Positions 1-9,515 of a DNA stretch of 64,000 bases are shown here, one piece after another. This DNA is from Lepidostoma basale (lineage: Eukaryota > Arthropoda > Insecta > Trichoptera > Lepidostomatidae). The stretch is taken from NCBI GenBank assembly GCA_022606425.2, contig JAHDVF020001348.1, positions 739,001 to 803,000 on the forward strand. Direction: 5' to 3'. The position numbers and the translations under genes are program-made. The notes beneath the pieces are model-generated. The model saw nothing but the letters and a program-made list of their open reading frames with translations, had not been told where the DNA came from and ran no database searches. Numbering within the stretch: the first letter of the stretch is position 1; every line of letters starts with the position of its first letter.

Positions 1-11
1 TGATCCCATCA

Positions 12-208
12 TAAAGATGGTTCGGACATATGGAAATCTTCTTCTTCTTCTTCCTAGCCTCGTCCCCTTTACTTCTAATAATAATCATAATGAATAATAA
101 CATGCTAACTTTTAAAGCGCTGTTTTTGTGATGTAATTACCTCAAGGGCGCATTAAGACGTGTTTTAAATCTTAATGTGAACGCTGCATCTGATTGATAT
201 TCGCGATT
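12..208 (-). mobile_element. L2/CR1-like LINE 3' end, next to an RTE-A scrap
   Basis: Bases 12-37 match the RTE-A text for RWFGHM on the plus strand. From 78 an (AAT)n tract is followed by an L2-type 3' end read on the minus strand. Its markers are the reverse complements of GCGCCCTTGAGGT and CAAAAACAGCGC. The same block recurs at 50315-50455 and 39140-39225 and at the end of the better LINE copies near 33740 and 37910. No coding sequence is left. Confidence 0.6.
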
Positions 209-865
209 GTTTTTTTGTTTTGTTTTTTTTACTGGAGTTGTAATCTATTTTTGATGCCCTGCATTTTATTTATCAGGGCGGTGTGTACTAGTTTAATTTG
301 CAGTTCTGCGAAGTAATATATCTTTGGGGTGGCAGAGATTGCCGATCTCGTGATTGGTTAGAAGGTATTATATAATAGGACAAAATATGCAAGTTTTAAA
401 TTGGGTACTAGGGTCGGCTCTTCTTGTACGGCGTCTCCAGGACTGTCTGTCTTGGGTGGCATCTGATGTGATCCGATCTCTTTTCTAAATCGTATCACCT
501 CGGAGTTTGACATATTTTGTGATAGTTTGGCTCATCTGAGGGAAGTACTATCTTTATATAATTGTTTGGTATATTTATTTTATTAATTTGTCATGCATCT
601 TATGTTTCTCGCTCTTTTTATTAATCTTTTATGTATTACTTATTATTGTGTATCCCTAACTTGTATCTTTGGTGTATTGGAAAAAAAATTCTGTAATGCT
701 TTAGATATGTTTAAAATATTATAAATAAATGAAATGAAATTAAATTAAATGGTCAGCTAGGCGCCGCATGCCGTGGTCGTACCATCTCATACGGTTTTCC
801 TCAAGTTAATCCGAGATTGGCCTCATCTAGGTTTAGACATATAGAAACAATGAATGAAAAAATAA
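209..865. other. Unassigned AT-rich stretch
   Basis: No open frame, terminal repeat or match to another part of the window was found. Near 725-760 AT-rich text with AATAAA-like motifs could be the 3' end of an old retroelement. I cannot place it. Confidence 0.4.
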
Positions 866-869
866 TAGT

Positions 870-1035
870 CCATGGGTTACTTATTCCACCATGGAAATCC
901 GCAGCATTATCCCACTGCATTTTTCTTTGGAATTCAGGGAACCAATAGTCTGCAGATAAGGAAGCTGGGTTCACACTTACTTATTTCTAAAAAAATATTA
1001 GGGGATTCTTTGAGAACTTCGCCATCTCGGAGGAT
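870..1035 (+). repeat. Unclassified coding repeat U1, fragment
   Basis: This stretch reads PTAFFFGIQGTNSLQIRK on the plus strand. It aligns with the reverse complement of 33420-33545, which reads SHGFFLGMLGTISLQLRR. The two copies share the residue pattern FF-G---T-SLQ-R, so this was probably once a coding strand. I do not recognise the family. Other pieces lie at 2960-3085, 6570-6640, 9950-10165 and 33215-33560. Confidence 0.4.
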
Positions 1036-1183
1036 ATCCATCATTATTCTCCTATTGGTTAACTTCAATAGCGTTAGCACAGACTGTTTTGTTTCCCAAC
1101 ACGCAGAACCAACAACCGCAAGATGCCGGTGCGGAGAAAAATGCTGAATGTGATCGCTTCGGAGATAGAAAATTTACATATTG

Positions 1184-1511
1184 TGTTATGAACAAAATAA
1201 TGAAAGGAACATTACGATGGTTTGAACACACGAAATGAATGAATGAAGAAAAAATGTTTAAAAAGTGTATGTTAACGATGTAAATTGAACTAGAAATAGA
1301 GAAAGACCGAGGAAAACATGACACGATCAAATTAACCAAATATTGAATGTCAGCCACGGGAGTCGCAGAAATCTACGAGCGTGCATGACACGATGTATGA
1401 ATATCATATGTATAGAAAGCGATAGAAGTATGTCAGGAAAGTACAGTGTGGCGGTCCATTCTCTCTGCCTACTCCTTCGGAGAGACGGCATGATGGTTAG
1501 TTAGTTAGTTA
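1184..1511 (+). mobile_element. RTE-A LINE, 5'-truncated decayed copy
   Basis: Codes in broken frames for the C-terminal part of the RTE-A protein, from VMNKIMKG through GRPRKT-HDQIN to SAYSFGETA. It ends in a (GTTA)n tail immediately after the stop. Frameshifts and stops are scattered through it, so this is a dead copy. Confidence 0.8.
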
Positions 1512-1599
1512 ATTTTTTTTTTAATATATCGGATTTAGGGCCGATCTTTAGAAATCACTGCCGTGAATAGATAAGAAATGTATAATAATTTCAGGATTA

Positions 1600-1765
1600 A
1601 GGATATTAATCTTGATTGGAGGATGAAGTTGAGAGAGATGGGGCGAAATTTTGACAAGTGTCAGATTCGACAGTCGAAGCGGAGGACAGAATGAGTTGGA
1701 AGCGAAGAATAATGAAGGATAAGACTCCATATGGGCTGTAGGACCATCGAAGAAGAAGAAGAAAA
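1600..1765 (+). mobile_element. RTE-G LINE 3' end with (AAG)n tail
   Basis: This is the reverse complement relative of the RTE-like block at 26118-26545. Shared parts are WEDEV-RDGAK, the VSDS/VSDC segment, and a 3' end reading ACTGTAGGGCCATCG-like text before (GAA)n. Only about 160 bp of the 3' end remains. It is degenerate, with stops in the frame. Confidence 0.65.
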
Positions 1766-1777
1766 ATAATTAGGATT

Positions 1778-1991
1778 TACGATAAAAACGTTTGAAGGAA
1801 GAATGGTTAAAAAAAACTTCTAGAAAACAGTTAATTTCATTATTATTAAAGTTTTAATCTGGAGTTATACATCACTGTTATTGATTATACGATAAAGACG
1901 TTTGAAGGAAGAATGGTTAAAAAAAACTTCTAGAAAAAAATTAATTTCATTTTCATTAAAATTTTAATCTGGAGTTATACATCACTGTTAT
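1778..1991. repeat. Two-copy tandem duplication, period about 109 bp
   Basis: Two adjacent units start at about 1778 and 1887 and differ at only a few positions. Each unit carries an RTE-A-like scrap, GAAGGAAGAATGGTTAAAAA, followed by the same AT-rich text ending in CATCACTGTTAT. It looks like a recent local duplication rather than a transposon. Confidence 0.85.
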
Positions 1992-2420
1992 AGAAACAAT
2001 AAATAAAACTCTTAATTAACCCGATAACTTGATCAACTGAGCAATTCTTGTCAACGTTACTAAAATATATGCATATTATGTATACCTACACTTTTTAAAT
2101 AGAATTGGACCTATAATTCGTTAAGCTTAAAGTCAACATAAACTTCTTTAACTATAATTTATATTTAGAACAGGTGTTCATTTGGTCCCTGTTTTAATTT
2201 TTTTCGGAATTAAAAAAAAATACGTTAAGATAACTTTGAACTGGCTGTTTTATAATGTTAACGAATACATTTGCCATATACTATTAGCAAACCGTGAAAT
2301 TATCACGGAAGTAAAGATACTTTACCCCTTATAAACTTGATTCACTGCACAATCGTACTCAGTTATAAGTTTTAACTTTTAATCTAATTCTTTATTTGTT
2401 CACACACGTTAAAAATGTCA

Positions 2421-2853
2421 AAAAATGCAGTAGAAATGAGATCTCTTAGACGAATGTGTGGATACTCTGTGTATGATAGAGTGTCGAATGAAAATATAAG
2501 AAGTGAATGCGGTGCGAATGATGGTGTTATGAAAAAAATAATGAAAGGATCATTAAGATGGTTTGGACATATGGAAAGAATGAATGAAGAAAGAATGGTA
2601 AAAAATTATATGTTAACCATGTAAATGGAACCAGAAATAGAGGAAGACCGAGGAAAACGTGGCACGATCAAATAAATCAAATATTGAATGTGGGGAGTCA
2701 TGTGAGGAGTCAGAGAAATCGACGCGCGTGCATGACACGATGTATGAATGTTGAGCAAGCGAGAGAAATATGTCAGGATAGAAAAGTGTGGCAGTCCATT
2801 CTTTTTGCCTACCCCTTCGGGGAGACGGGCTGATGGTTAGTTAGTTAGTTAGT
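2421..2853 (+). mobile_element. RTE-A LINE, 5'-truncated copy with 12-bp target-site duplication
   Basis: Begins in the NAVEMRSLRRMC segment and runs to the stop and a (GTTA)n tail. It is flanked by TTAAAAATGTCA at 2409-2420 and 2854-2865, an exact direct repeat typical of target-primed reverse transcription. The first part is open for about 69 codons and then frameshifts near the VKK-YVND region. It lacks endonuclease and RT palm domains. Confidence 0.9.
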
Positions 2854-2959
2854 TTAAAAATGTCACAATTAACAATACCAAAAATATTCTCCTTTTGTTT
2901 TCTACACTAATTTCATACAACAATAATCATAAAAAATCAAAATAATGCTTACACGTTTA

Positions 2960-3085
2960 AGGAGCACGCGCATCGTGTGCATTTCGATTTACTTTCGGAA
3001 AGAATCGAAGTATTCTTCTCTCGCTCTCTTGTTTTCAAAATATTCTCTTACTTTTTCTTGGTGACATCCGGGTTTTTGCCTATTT
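2960..3085 (-). repeat. Unclassified coding repeat U1, fragment
   Basis: On the minus strand one frame reads REYFENKRAREEYFDSFRK, then a stop. The plus strand at about 9980-10075 reads REYFEYKRAIEEYFDSYRQ. The match at protein level suggests a former coding region of a repeat family I cannot name. Confidence 0.45.
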
Positions 3086-3095
3086 ATATTATTAA

Positions 3096-3379
3096 GGATT
3101 AATTTTATCTCAATGGAGACGAAAATGAAAATTGTGTTTTTTTTGGAAACAGAATATGGTGGTCGAGGCGCTTACAGGACTTATGACCTGTCAATTTTTG
3201 AAAGATTATTTGGCAGACTTGGTGGTCGTAAGAAGGGCGGAATGAGGAATGTTGTATTACATAAAGCGATCGCTTAACCCAACCAATGACAGGTCCTGTA
3301 AACGCCTCGACCACCTTTCACTTTCAATAAAAAAAACACACAATTTACATCTTCGTCTCTATTGTGATAAAATTATTCC
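3096..3379. mobile_element. Foldback MITE, family M (copy 1), TTAA-flanked
   Basis: Long imperfect terminal inverted repeats start GGATTAATTTTATCTCAAT and end with the matching complement. Inside, CTTACAGGACTTATGACC and its reverse complement continue the pairing, so almost the whole element can fold. TTAA stands at both ends (3092-3095 and 3380-3383), the target preference of piggyBac-type elements. No protein is encoded. Other family members do not show a clean TTAA, so the superfamily is uncertain. Confidence 0.7.
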
Positions 3380-3461
3380 TTAAAAATGACTTACCCGCAA
3401 TGGGATAAATCCAGTATTTGTCTACAAGTATTTGTATACATTCAAAATGTTGTATTTATAT

Positions 3462-3514
3462 TATGCTTGGAATACCCCTTCGGGGAGACGGTGTGATGGT
3501 TAATTAGTTAGTTA
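3462..3514 (+). mobile_element. RTE-A LINE, 3' end scrap
   Basis: Only the final bases remain: TACCCCTTCGGGGAGACGG, the stop region and a degenerate (GTTA)n tail. Confidence 0.75.
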
Positions 3515-3837
3515 TTGGAATTGGTATCATTTACCAATTTTTTTTCTAACGGTTTTACGTGTATATAAATAGTATTAACCACAGAAATAATAAAGGGTTT
3601 ATGATTCTGGGAAACTTCCTAAAACTTGTACTAATAATTTCGCATAAAAAGTTACCTTTATAAAAAAGTTTATTTATGAACGAGAGTTTTGTTAACAAAT
3701 TTTTTAAATTGTCGTCGTATATTTTTAAGACGAGCTTTAAAGTTTTCTATATTAACACAATAAACATACTAATAAGAAACTTATATTTTATGTTTTTGAA
3801 TAATTTAAAAATCCATAAATTAAAAAAAAAAACTGTT

Positions 3838-4005
3838 CACGAGGATTTGTAGTTCAAGCTCGTTGTCTGCAAGTAGGACAGCTCCTCCGCATACAAGATA
3901 CAGCTTACTGACACTCCGCTCATTTTGGCACCTGCATCCAACCCTTTCAGCTCTTTCATTTTTTATTTCATTCTTTGCTTCCATACACAAGGGTCGGTAC
4001 AAGAA
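3838..4005 (-). mobile_element. RTE-A LINE, internally deleted RT fragment
   Basis: The minus strand codes for the KELKG, VSKLYLVCGGAVLLADNE and ELQILV segments around RT motif C. The YADD box is damaged to YLVCGG. A second RTE-A piece, VLVPTLVYGS, sits directly beside it at about 3975-4005, although about 300 bp normally separate these parts. The copy therefore carries an internal deletion or rearrangement. Confidence 0.7.
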
Positions 4006-4057
4006 CAGCATTTATATATGTTCCGAAATTTTACTTCCGAAAATACGTTTTTTATGA

Positions 4058-4475
4058 GGATTAATTTATCTCAATAGAGACGAAGATGTAAATTGTTTTT
4101 CTGGGAACAGAATGTGGTGGCCGAGGCGCTTACAAGACTTATGACCCGTCATTGGTTGGGTTAAGCGATCGTTTTATGTTTAACAACATTCCCCATTTCG
4201 CCCTTATTACGACCACCACGTCTGACAAATTCTGAAAAACGTCTGAAAAAATGTGAAGTGTTCCTCAACATTGTAGCATATATATAATACATCTTCCGAA
4301 AAATTGTCAGACGTGGTGGTCGTAAGAAGGGCGGAATAGGGAATGTTGTTAAACATAAAACGATCGCTTAACCCAACCAATGACAGGTCATAAGTCTTGT
4401 AAGCGCCTCGGCCACCACATTCTGTTCCCAGAAAAACAATTTACATCTTCGTCTCTATTGAGATACAATTAATCC
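4058..4475. mobile_element. Foldback MITE, family M (copy 2), near full length
   Basis: This is the most complete member, 418 bp. The left arm (about 4058-4225) and right arm (about 4305-4475) are close reverse complements, separated by about 80 bp. The ends read GGATTAATT-TATCTCAATAG and its complement. No open frame. The 95 bp after it (4486-4580) match the 95 bp after copy 1 (3384-3480), so flank and MITE were duplicated together or inserted in the same repeat. Confidence 0.85.
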
Positions 4476-4888
4476 TTATAAAAAAATAATTTATCCGCAA
4501 TGGGTAAAATCCAGTATTTGTCTACAAGAATTTGTATACATTCAAAATGTTATACTTTTAAAAAATATATTTGTGGTATTAAGCTATTGAGAATGCAACT
4601 CGTAAATACAATCAGACTAGACTGTTATATCCTACACTCGGAATGTTTACAAAACACTCAACCAACGCTACAAAAATACTCCAACTATAAAGAAACTCAA
4701 ATACGAAAATACGAATTATTGGTTTCACGGTTGTTTTTCTCAAAATTCGGGTGGTAGTCTAGAGAACAGAACGCTTGGCTCCTGATCCAGAGGACGTGGG
4801 TTCAAGCCTCAACACAGCTAGATTCCTTCTTCATAATAATGAGCTATTTTCTGCTGATATTGAAGATTGTAAAATAAATTATGACAAA

Positions 4889-5352
4889 AAATGGTCAGAT
4901 GCTATGTTTGGTCAGTGCTGTTATACGTGGTGGGGTCAGGGACCCTTAAAGTCAATGTTATGAACCGATTAGAGGCCTTTGAGATGTGGATACACCGAAG
5001 GATGTTACGCATCTCCTGGACTGACATGGTCAGCAACACAAACGTTCTCCATAGAGCCAGAGATGACAGAGAGTTGCTGACCAACATCAAAGTCCGTAAG
5101 GTATCTTACTTGGGCCATGTTCTTAGAGGCGAAAAGTACGCACTGTTACATCTGATCTTGGAGGGTAAGATTGAGGGTCGACGAGGTATTGGGAGAAAGT
5201 GGGTTTCCTGGCTGAGGAACATCCGAGAGTGGACGGGGCTGAGGAACGTGGAGGAGCTGTTCCGAGCTGCCCAGGACAGGGAGGCCTACTCAAGGGTGAT
5301 AGTCAACGTTGGGGAGACCTGACAGCACACGGAAATAAGAAGAAGAAGAAAA
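4889..5352 (+). mobile_element. RTE-B LINE, 3' part with 143-codon open frame
   Basis: The frame at 4891-5322 encodes the C-terminal region of an RTE-type reverse transcriptase protein: NVMNRLEAFEMWIHRRMLRI, then YLGHVLRGEKY, LEGKIEGRRGIGRK, SWLRNIREWTGL, LFRAAQDRE, and a terminal IVNVGET. The stop is followed by a short GC-containing segment and an (AAG)n tail, normal for this family. The catalytic palm and endonuclease are missing (5' truncation). The second copy at 13689-14211 is clearly related in sequence. Confidence 0.85.
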
Positions 5353-5461
5353 TAAATGCCATTGATTCAAATCCTTGGAGTTAGCCTTTTTTTAATAAAT
5401 AAAAAATAACTAATTACGTGCTTACTAGATACCTCAAACATTAACATATAACTAAATAACT

Positions 5462-5690
5462 GACCATCACGCCGTTTTTCCGGAGGACTAGGTAGAGAGG
5501 ATGGACCGCCACACTGTTCTATCTTGACATAACTCTCGCGCATCTTCTACATTCACACACCGTGACATGCACGCTCCTCGATTGTGCTTACTTCCAACGT
5601 AGCCGACTTTCAGTAAATGATTAATTTGGTCATACCACGTCTTCCTTGGCCTTCCTGTACTTCTTTTTCCCATTTACACTACTTGTATAT
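5462..5690 (-). mobile_element. RTE-A LINE, 3' part
   Basis: The minus strand reads GRPRKTWYDQINHLLKVGYV, then CMSRCVNVEDARELCQDRTVW and SILS. The 3' end has lost its clean tail. It is more diverged than the GTTA copies nearby (V-DAREL, HNRGAC). Confidence 0.75.
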
Positions 5691-5949
5691 CTTTATATAT
5701 CTTTATGTAGGGATATTGAGTTAATTCGACTTCCTCGTATTTGCTCCAATCTTCCCATTCCTCCTGGGGTTTTTGGAGATTTATTTTGTCGTGATAAACT
5801 CCTTCTATCAGTTTTCTCTAGCGGTCCAAAGGTGTATCCAACATTGAAATATGTTATATTTGATCTAGATTCTATCTTAAGAGACGAATGGCAAAATGTC
5901 GGGGTTTTGTCTTCTTAAAAGGATTTCCAAATCAATAAAGCTTAACTAG
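5691..5949. other. Unassigned stretch with a short open frame
   Basis: An open frame at 5646-5918 (+) includes SGPKVYPTLKYVIFDLDSIL, but its start lies in antisense RTE-A sequence and I recognise no family. There are no splice signals I would trust. Treated as chance. Confidence 0.3.
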
Positions 5950-6076
5950 TTGCAACCCGTGGAATATTCACAGAAGAAATAATTTTATATCCTTTAAACT
6001 TGGTTCACTGTACAATAATCAGTAATAAGTTTAAACATTTAATGTAAATATATTTTTTTCACACACGTTAAAAATT

Positions 6077-6467
6077 TCTGTGTATGATAGAGTGTCAAAT
6101 GAAAATATAAGAAGTGAATGCCGTGCGAATGATGGTGCTATGAACAAAATAATGAAAAGATCTTTAAGATGGTTTGGAAACATGGAAACAATGAATGAAG
6201 AAAGAAGAGTAAAAAAAGTATATGTTAACGATGTAAATGGAACTAGAAATAGAGGAAGACCGAGGAAAACGTGGCACGATCAAATTAATCAAATATTGAA
6301 TGTCGGCCACGTGAGGAGTCGACAGAAAGCAAAATCGATGCGCGTGGATGACACGATGTATGAATGTTGAGGAAGCGAGAGAAACGTGTCAGGAAAGAAA
6401 AGTGTGGCAGTCCATTATTTCTGCCTACTCCTTCGGAGAGACGGCGTGATGGTTAGTTAGTTAGTTT
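6077..6467 (+). mobile_element. RTE-A LINE, 5'-truncated copy
   Basis: Starts at SVYDRVSNENIRSEC and runs to the stop and (GTTA)n tail. The open frame 6080-6370 includes GRPRKTWHDQINQILNVGHV, then frameshifts after an insertion in the RSRQ region. The flanks TTAAAAATTTC and TTTAAATTTC look like a decayed duplication at the same site as the 2421-2853 copy, but the truncation point is about 60 bp further in. Confidence 0.85.
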
Positions 6468-6649
6468 TTTTTTTAAATTTCACAATTAACAACACCAAAT
6501 GCTCACCTTTTCTTTTCTACACTACTGTCATACAACAAGAATCAGAACGAATTTCAAAATAATCCAGAAACGTTCTCGGGCACGGGGATCGTGTATATTT
6601 CGAATAACTTTCGGAAAAAAACGAACTATTCCTCTCTCGTTCACGTTCA

Positions 6650-6985
6650 CGCGGTCTCCTCGAAGAGATTGGAAGAAAGAATGGACAGCCACACTTTTTT
6701 GCCTGACATATTTTTCTCACTTCCTTAACATTCATACATCGTGTCATGCACGCGTGTCGATTTCTCTGACTCCTCTCATGACCGACAACATTTAATTTTT
6801 TTACCATTCTCTCTTCATGTATTCTTTCCATGTGTCCAAACCATCTTAATGATCCTTTTATTTTGTTCATAACACCATCATTCGCACCGCATTCACTTCT
6901 TATATTTTCATTCGACACTCTATCATATGCAGAGTATACGCATATTTGTCTAAGAGATCTCATTTCTACTGCATTCATGGTACTC
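6650..6985 (-). mobile_element. RTE-A LINE with internal deletion
   Basis: Open on the minus strand from NAVEMRSLRQIC to about VRKICQ. The text jumps from MVKKLN to VVGHERSQ, losing about 24 residues including GRPRKTW. The breakpoints share short AAATTAAA-type homology. It is inverted relative to 6077-6467, with only about 180 bp between the two. Confidence 0.85.
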
Positions 6986-7711
6986 CTCTTAAATTCGTGT
7001 TAATTATTTCATTTGGAGTTTTATTCTAGTGTTCAAGAAACAATTGTTAAAACATAATGTTTATTCAAATTTATAACGCTATACCCACTGACCACCAGTC
7101 AAACAAAATATCAACCATTAGTTTAATATATAATATATGAAACAAAATGAAATTATATTACTAAAAACATTAAGTATGGAATTAATTATGATGAACATAG
7201 TATTTTTACTATATTAATAAATATAAATGTTCATATATCACATAATAAAAGCGATATTGATCAAACTACAAGCGAAATGAGTCATATTAATATCATTTGT
7301 GATACTTGAAACTATTCTGGCATAGTTATGCAATTTTTCTTTAGATACTGGCTGCATAGAAACGAAAAATACTATACACATGGTTAATTTCATTTATTTT
7401 TCAAACTATAAAAAAGAACATAAATTAAAGATGACCTTACCTCGACAATCTGCAGATTTCCTCTTTTTTATTACACAATATTTATTATAAAAATCAATGA
7501 CACACAATTGCTAATTTTAGATAATATTTCGAAGTGTTACCAGTATCAAAAAAAACGAATTAAAGTACCATAAATGCACTTAAAAAATATTGAAAATTTC
7601 TATGCATAATTATACACATAGACACAAAAAAAGAATTGCAACATAATTTAACTGCATTTTCTTGTTACGTGACCAATACAAATCTTATTAATTATTGTTT
7701 ATTTTTTCCAG
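6986..7711. other. AT-rich intron sequence upstream of the host exon
   Basis: No repeat family or frame recognised. It ends in a pyrimidine-rich acceptor tract just before 7712. Confidence 0.5.
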
Positions 7712-7790
7712 CTTTCACCATCTACTTCTTCTTCATGGTCAGTTTCTTCTGGCTGAACGTCATGTGCTTCGACATCTGGTGGACTTTTAG
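7712..7790 (+). CDS. Internal exon of a methuselah-like GPCR
   Basis: A 79-bp exon bounded by TTTTTTCCAG at its 5' end and GTGAGTG at its 3' end. Read with two bases completing a split first codon, it gives FTIYFFFMV then [16 protein letters not shown], and ends with AG of another split codon (entry phase 1, exit phase 2). This peptide is the hallmark of the third transmembrane helix of methuselah-like receptors, a family of insect G-protein-coupled receptors in the plasma membrane linked to stress response and lifespan in Drosophila. No other exon of the gene was found, so its introns must be large, and much or all of the downstream sequence may be intron. Codon use is GC-rich compared with the surroundings, as expected for a real exon. 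The exact paralogue cannot be named. Confidence 0.85.
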
Positions 7791-8121
7791 GTGAGTGTTC
7801 TTAATTTAAATATATGTTTTCAATTGTTTCGGCATGTCCCTCGTAGCCATTCGTGGTAAACGTCAAATACAGAACGTTGAAACTAGAACTTCCTCTCTAA
7901 CTCTGGTTGTCTGGTGAAGACATGGGTTAGTTTATACCTGCAAAAAATCTGAACACGTGAAATCAATAAACATGAATTTCGTTTTGAAATAGTAAATGAA
8001 GAATGGTGTTTTAAAACGATTCATATATTTTATAATCGTATTCTTTAAATATATACTTATGATATTATACTTCTTACAATATTTCGCATAAAACAAAATT
8101 GTTTAAATAAAATATCTGTTT

Positions 8122-8221
8122 TCTAGAAGTATTTTTTTATTATAGGAATGGCATGTTTCGCTTTGCAAAGGCAAAATCTGTGATAACATGTCATTCCCAT
8201 AAAATATAATAAATTTCTAGA
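8122..8221. mobile_element. Small foldback MITE, family P
   Basis: A 100-bp element with inverted ends starting TCTAGAA and ending TTCTAGA. The arms contain TTATTATA and GAATGGCATGTT against AACATGTCATTCCC. Related half-copies occur at about 55165-55240, 55755-55795, 40005-40085 and 50575-50690, all with the GAATGACATGTTTT-like core. Non-coding. Confidence 0.6.
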
Positions 8222-8239
8222 TAATTGGTTAGCTGCAGA

Positions 8240-8525
8240 GTGTTATATTTTTGCTGGTGCTTGTAACGCCACTTGGGCCTTTAATGTGGTAGTCGTTGCT
8301 TTCCACATGTTTTGTATGATCAGCCACAACAATTGTTTAGCTATTAATTTTCATTACGTGTGACAGGTAGCTAGTCTATCACCATTTTTATTGACAAGTG
8401 AATTCTACCAGACCAAAGACATCGTGATTTTTTTTACGCTGTCATCGCCGATAATCAAACATGGCACCTTCGGTGTGGTAGTCATAGCTGTAACTGTATT
8501 GCGCTCTGCCATAAAGGCCATTCAA
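8240..8525 (-). mobile_element. tRNA-derived SINE, degenerate long form
   Basis: On the minus strand the head keeps GGCAGAGCGC-like and GAAGGTGCC text. The body has TTTGGTCTGGTAGAATTCAC and the GGTGATAGACTAGCTACCTG segment of the SINE family. The 3' part shares TTGCTTTCCACAT with 44690-44780. The polymerase III boxes are damaged. Confidence 0.6.
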
Positions 8526-8654
8526 AACATATCTTTATTGAATTTTAATTGGTTTCTAAGGGTGCGAGTTTTTGCACCATTAAAGAAAAAATGTTTTTAC
8601 TTAAATAACTTATTAATTTGATATAATGTTGTATCTTTGGTACTTATAAATGAT

Positions 8655-8985
8655 CTTCTTTCTATTCAGCCTACTGTTGCTGTCTACTCTTGTACGTAGG
8701 ACTCCTCTTGTATTTTCCATTATGATCGATCTTACACATCCCGCACTCTTCCGGATGCCGTCACGCCAACACAAGTGTGGACGCCCCACTCCACCCTCTG
8801 CTGTCCTCGGGGGCCAGCACAGCAATCGCTTTGTTCACTTTTTATCTGGGTCATGTCCCGCCTATCACCATTTAAGGGTTGCGACCACTGGTATTTCCTC
8901 ATTTCTCTCTTAATTGCTCTCTTTATGACTCTCGGGTTGTTGGTACTTTTTGTGACATTGTAACTCTCTCAATAGCGTAAGTAAA
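8655..8985 (-). mobile_element. RTE-C LINE, 3' part
   Basis: The minus strand encodes KRLLCWPPRTAEGGVGRPHL, then CWRDGIRKSAGCV, the C-terminal GRP-W region of an RTE family also seen at 18735-19170, 15855-16085 and 48627-49014. It is frameshifted and has no clean tail. Confidence 0.7.
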
Positions 8986-9129
8986 CACTAACAACATGCG
9001 TTCATATCTTTATAAATAATACCTATATTTATAATAAAAATGAAAATGATCGTAAATTGTTTTTGGTTTCAAGGAGAGATTTTAAAATGTGCGTTTTTTT
9101 TAATAAAACCATTGATATGGTGTTATACA

Positions 9130-9515
9130 CGCCGAATTGCATACAACTAACTACATAACTAACTAATCATCGCGCCGTTAATCCAAAGGAGTAAGCTGAG
9201 AGGATGCACACCATACTTTTCTATCTTGACATATCTCTCAAGCTTCCTCGTCGATTTTTGCGACATAGAATGGTCGTCATGCCATGCTTTCCTCGGTCGC
9301 CCTAGGCTTGTTTTTCCACTCAATGCATGGATACAAAATTTAAACCCTCGTTCTCTCATCGATTCGTATTATATGTCCATACCATCTCAGGATTTTTTTT
9401 TTAAATTTTAATAATGATGCAATCATCTGGGTTAATTTTCTTCCTTGTTTTGTCGTTCGATATTCGATCATACATCGTTTTCCGGCATATTATTCTCAGT
9501 GATTTTATCTCTGTG
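9130..9515 (-). mobile_element. RTE-A LINE, decayed copy with (GTTA)n tail
   Basis: The minus strand contains the tail (plus-strand ACTAACTACATAACTAACTAA), LGRPRKAWHD, and further upstream IKSLRIICRKTMYDRISND. Poly-T and small deletions break the frame. More diverged than most copies in the window. Confidence 0.75.

Larger units (their letters stand above)
2287..3085. repeat. Paralogous block, partner of 5950-6650
   Basis: The flanks of the RTE-A copy at 2421-2853 match the flanks of the RTE-A copy at 6077-6467. Upstream both share text ending in CACACACGTTAAAAAT. Downstream both share TCACAATTAACAA followed by about 150 bp, including part of repeat U1 on the minus strand. So a larger repeat carrying an RTE-A insertion was duplicated, or the same site was hit twice. 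Confidence 0.7.

Noticed and set aside
2836..2853. TTAG-type repeats as telomeric DNA
   Set aside because: The unit is GTTA, four bases, always directly after the RTE-A stop. The insect telomere unit is the pentamer TTAGG.
4745..4812. tRNA gene or SINE head (GGGTTCAAGCC B-box-like word)
   Set aside because: No convincing A box or cloverleaf, and no second copy of the unit in the window.
5646..5918. 90-codon open frame as a gene
   Set aside because: Starts in antisense RTE-A, ends in AT-rich text, no family or splice support.
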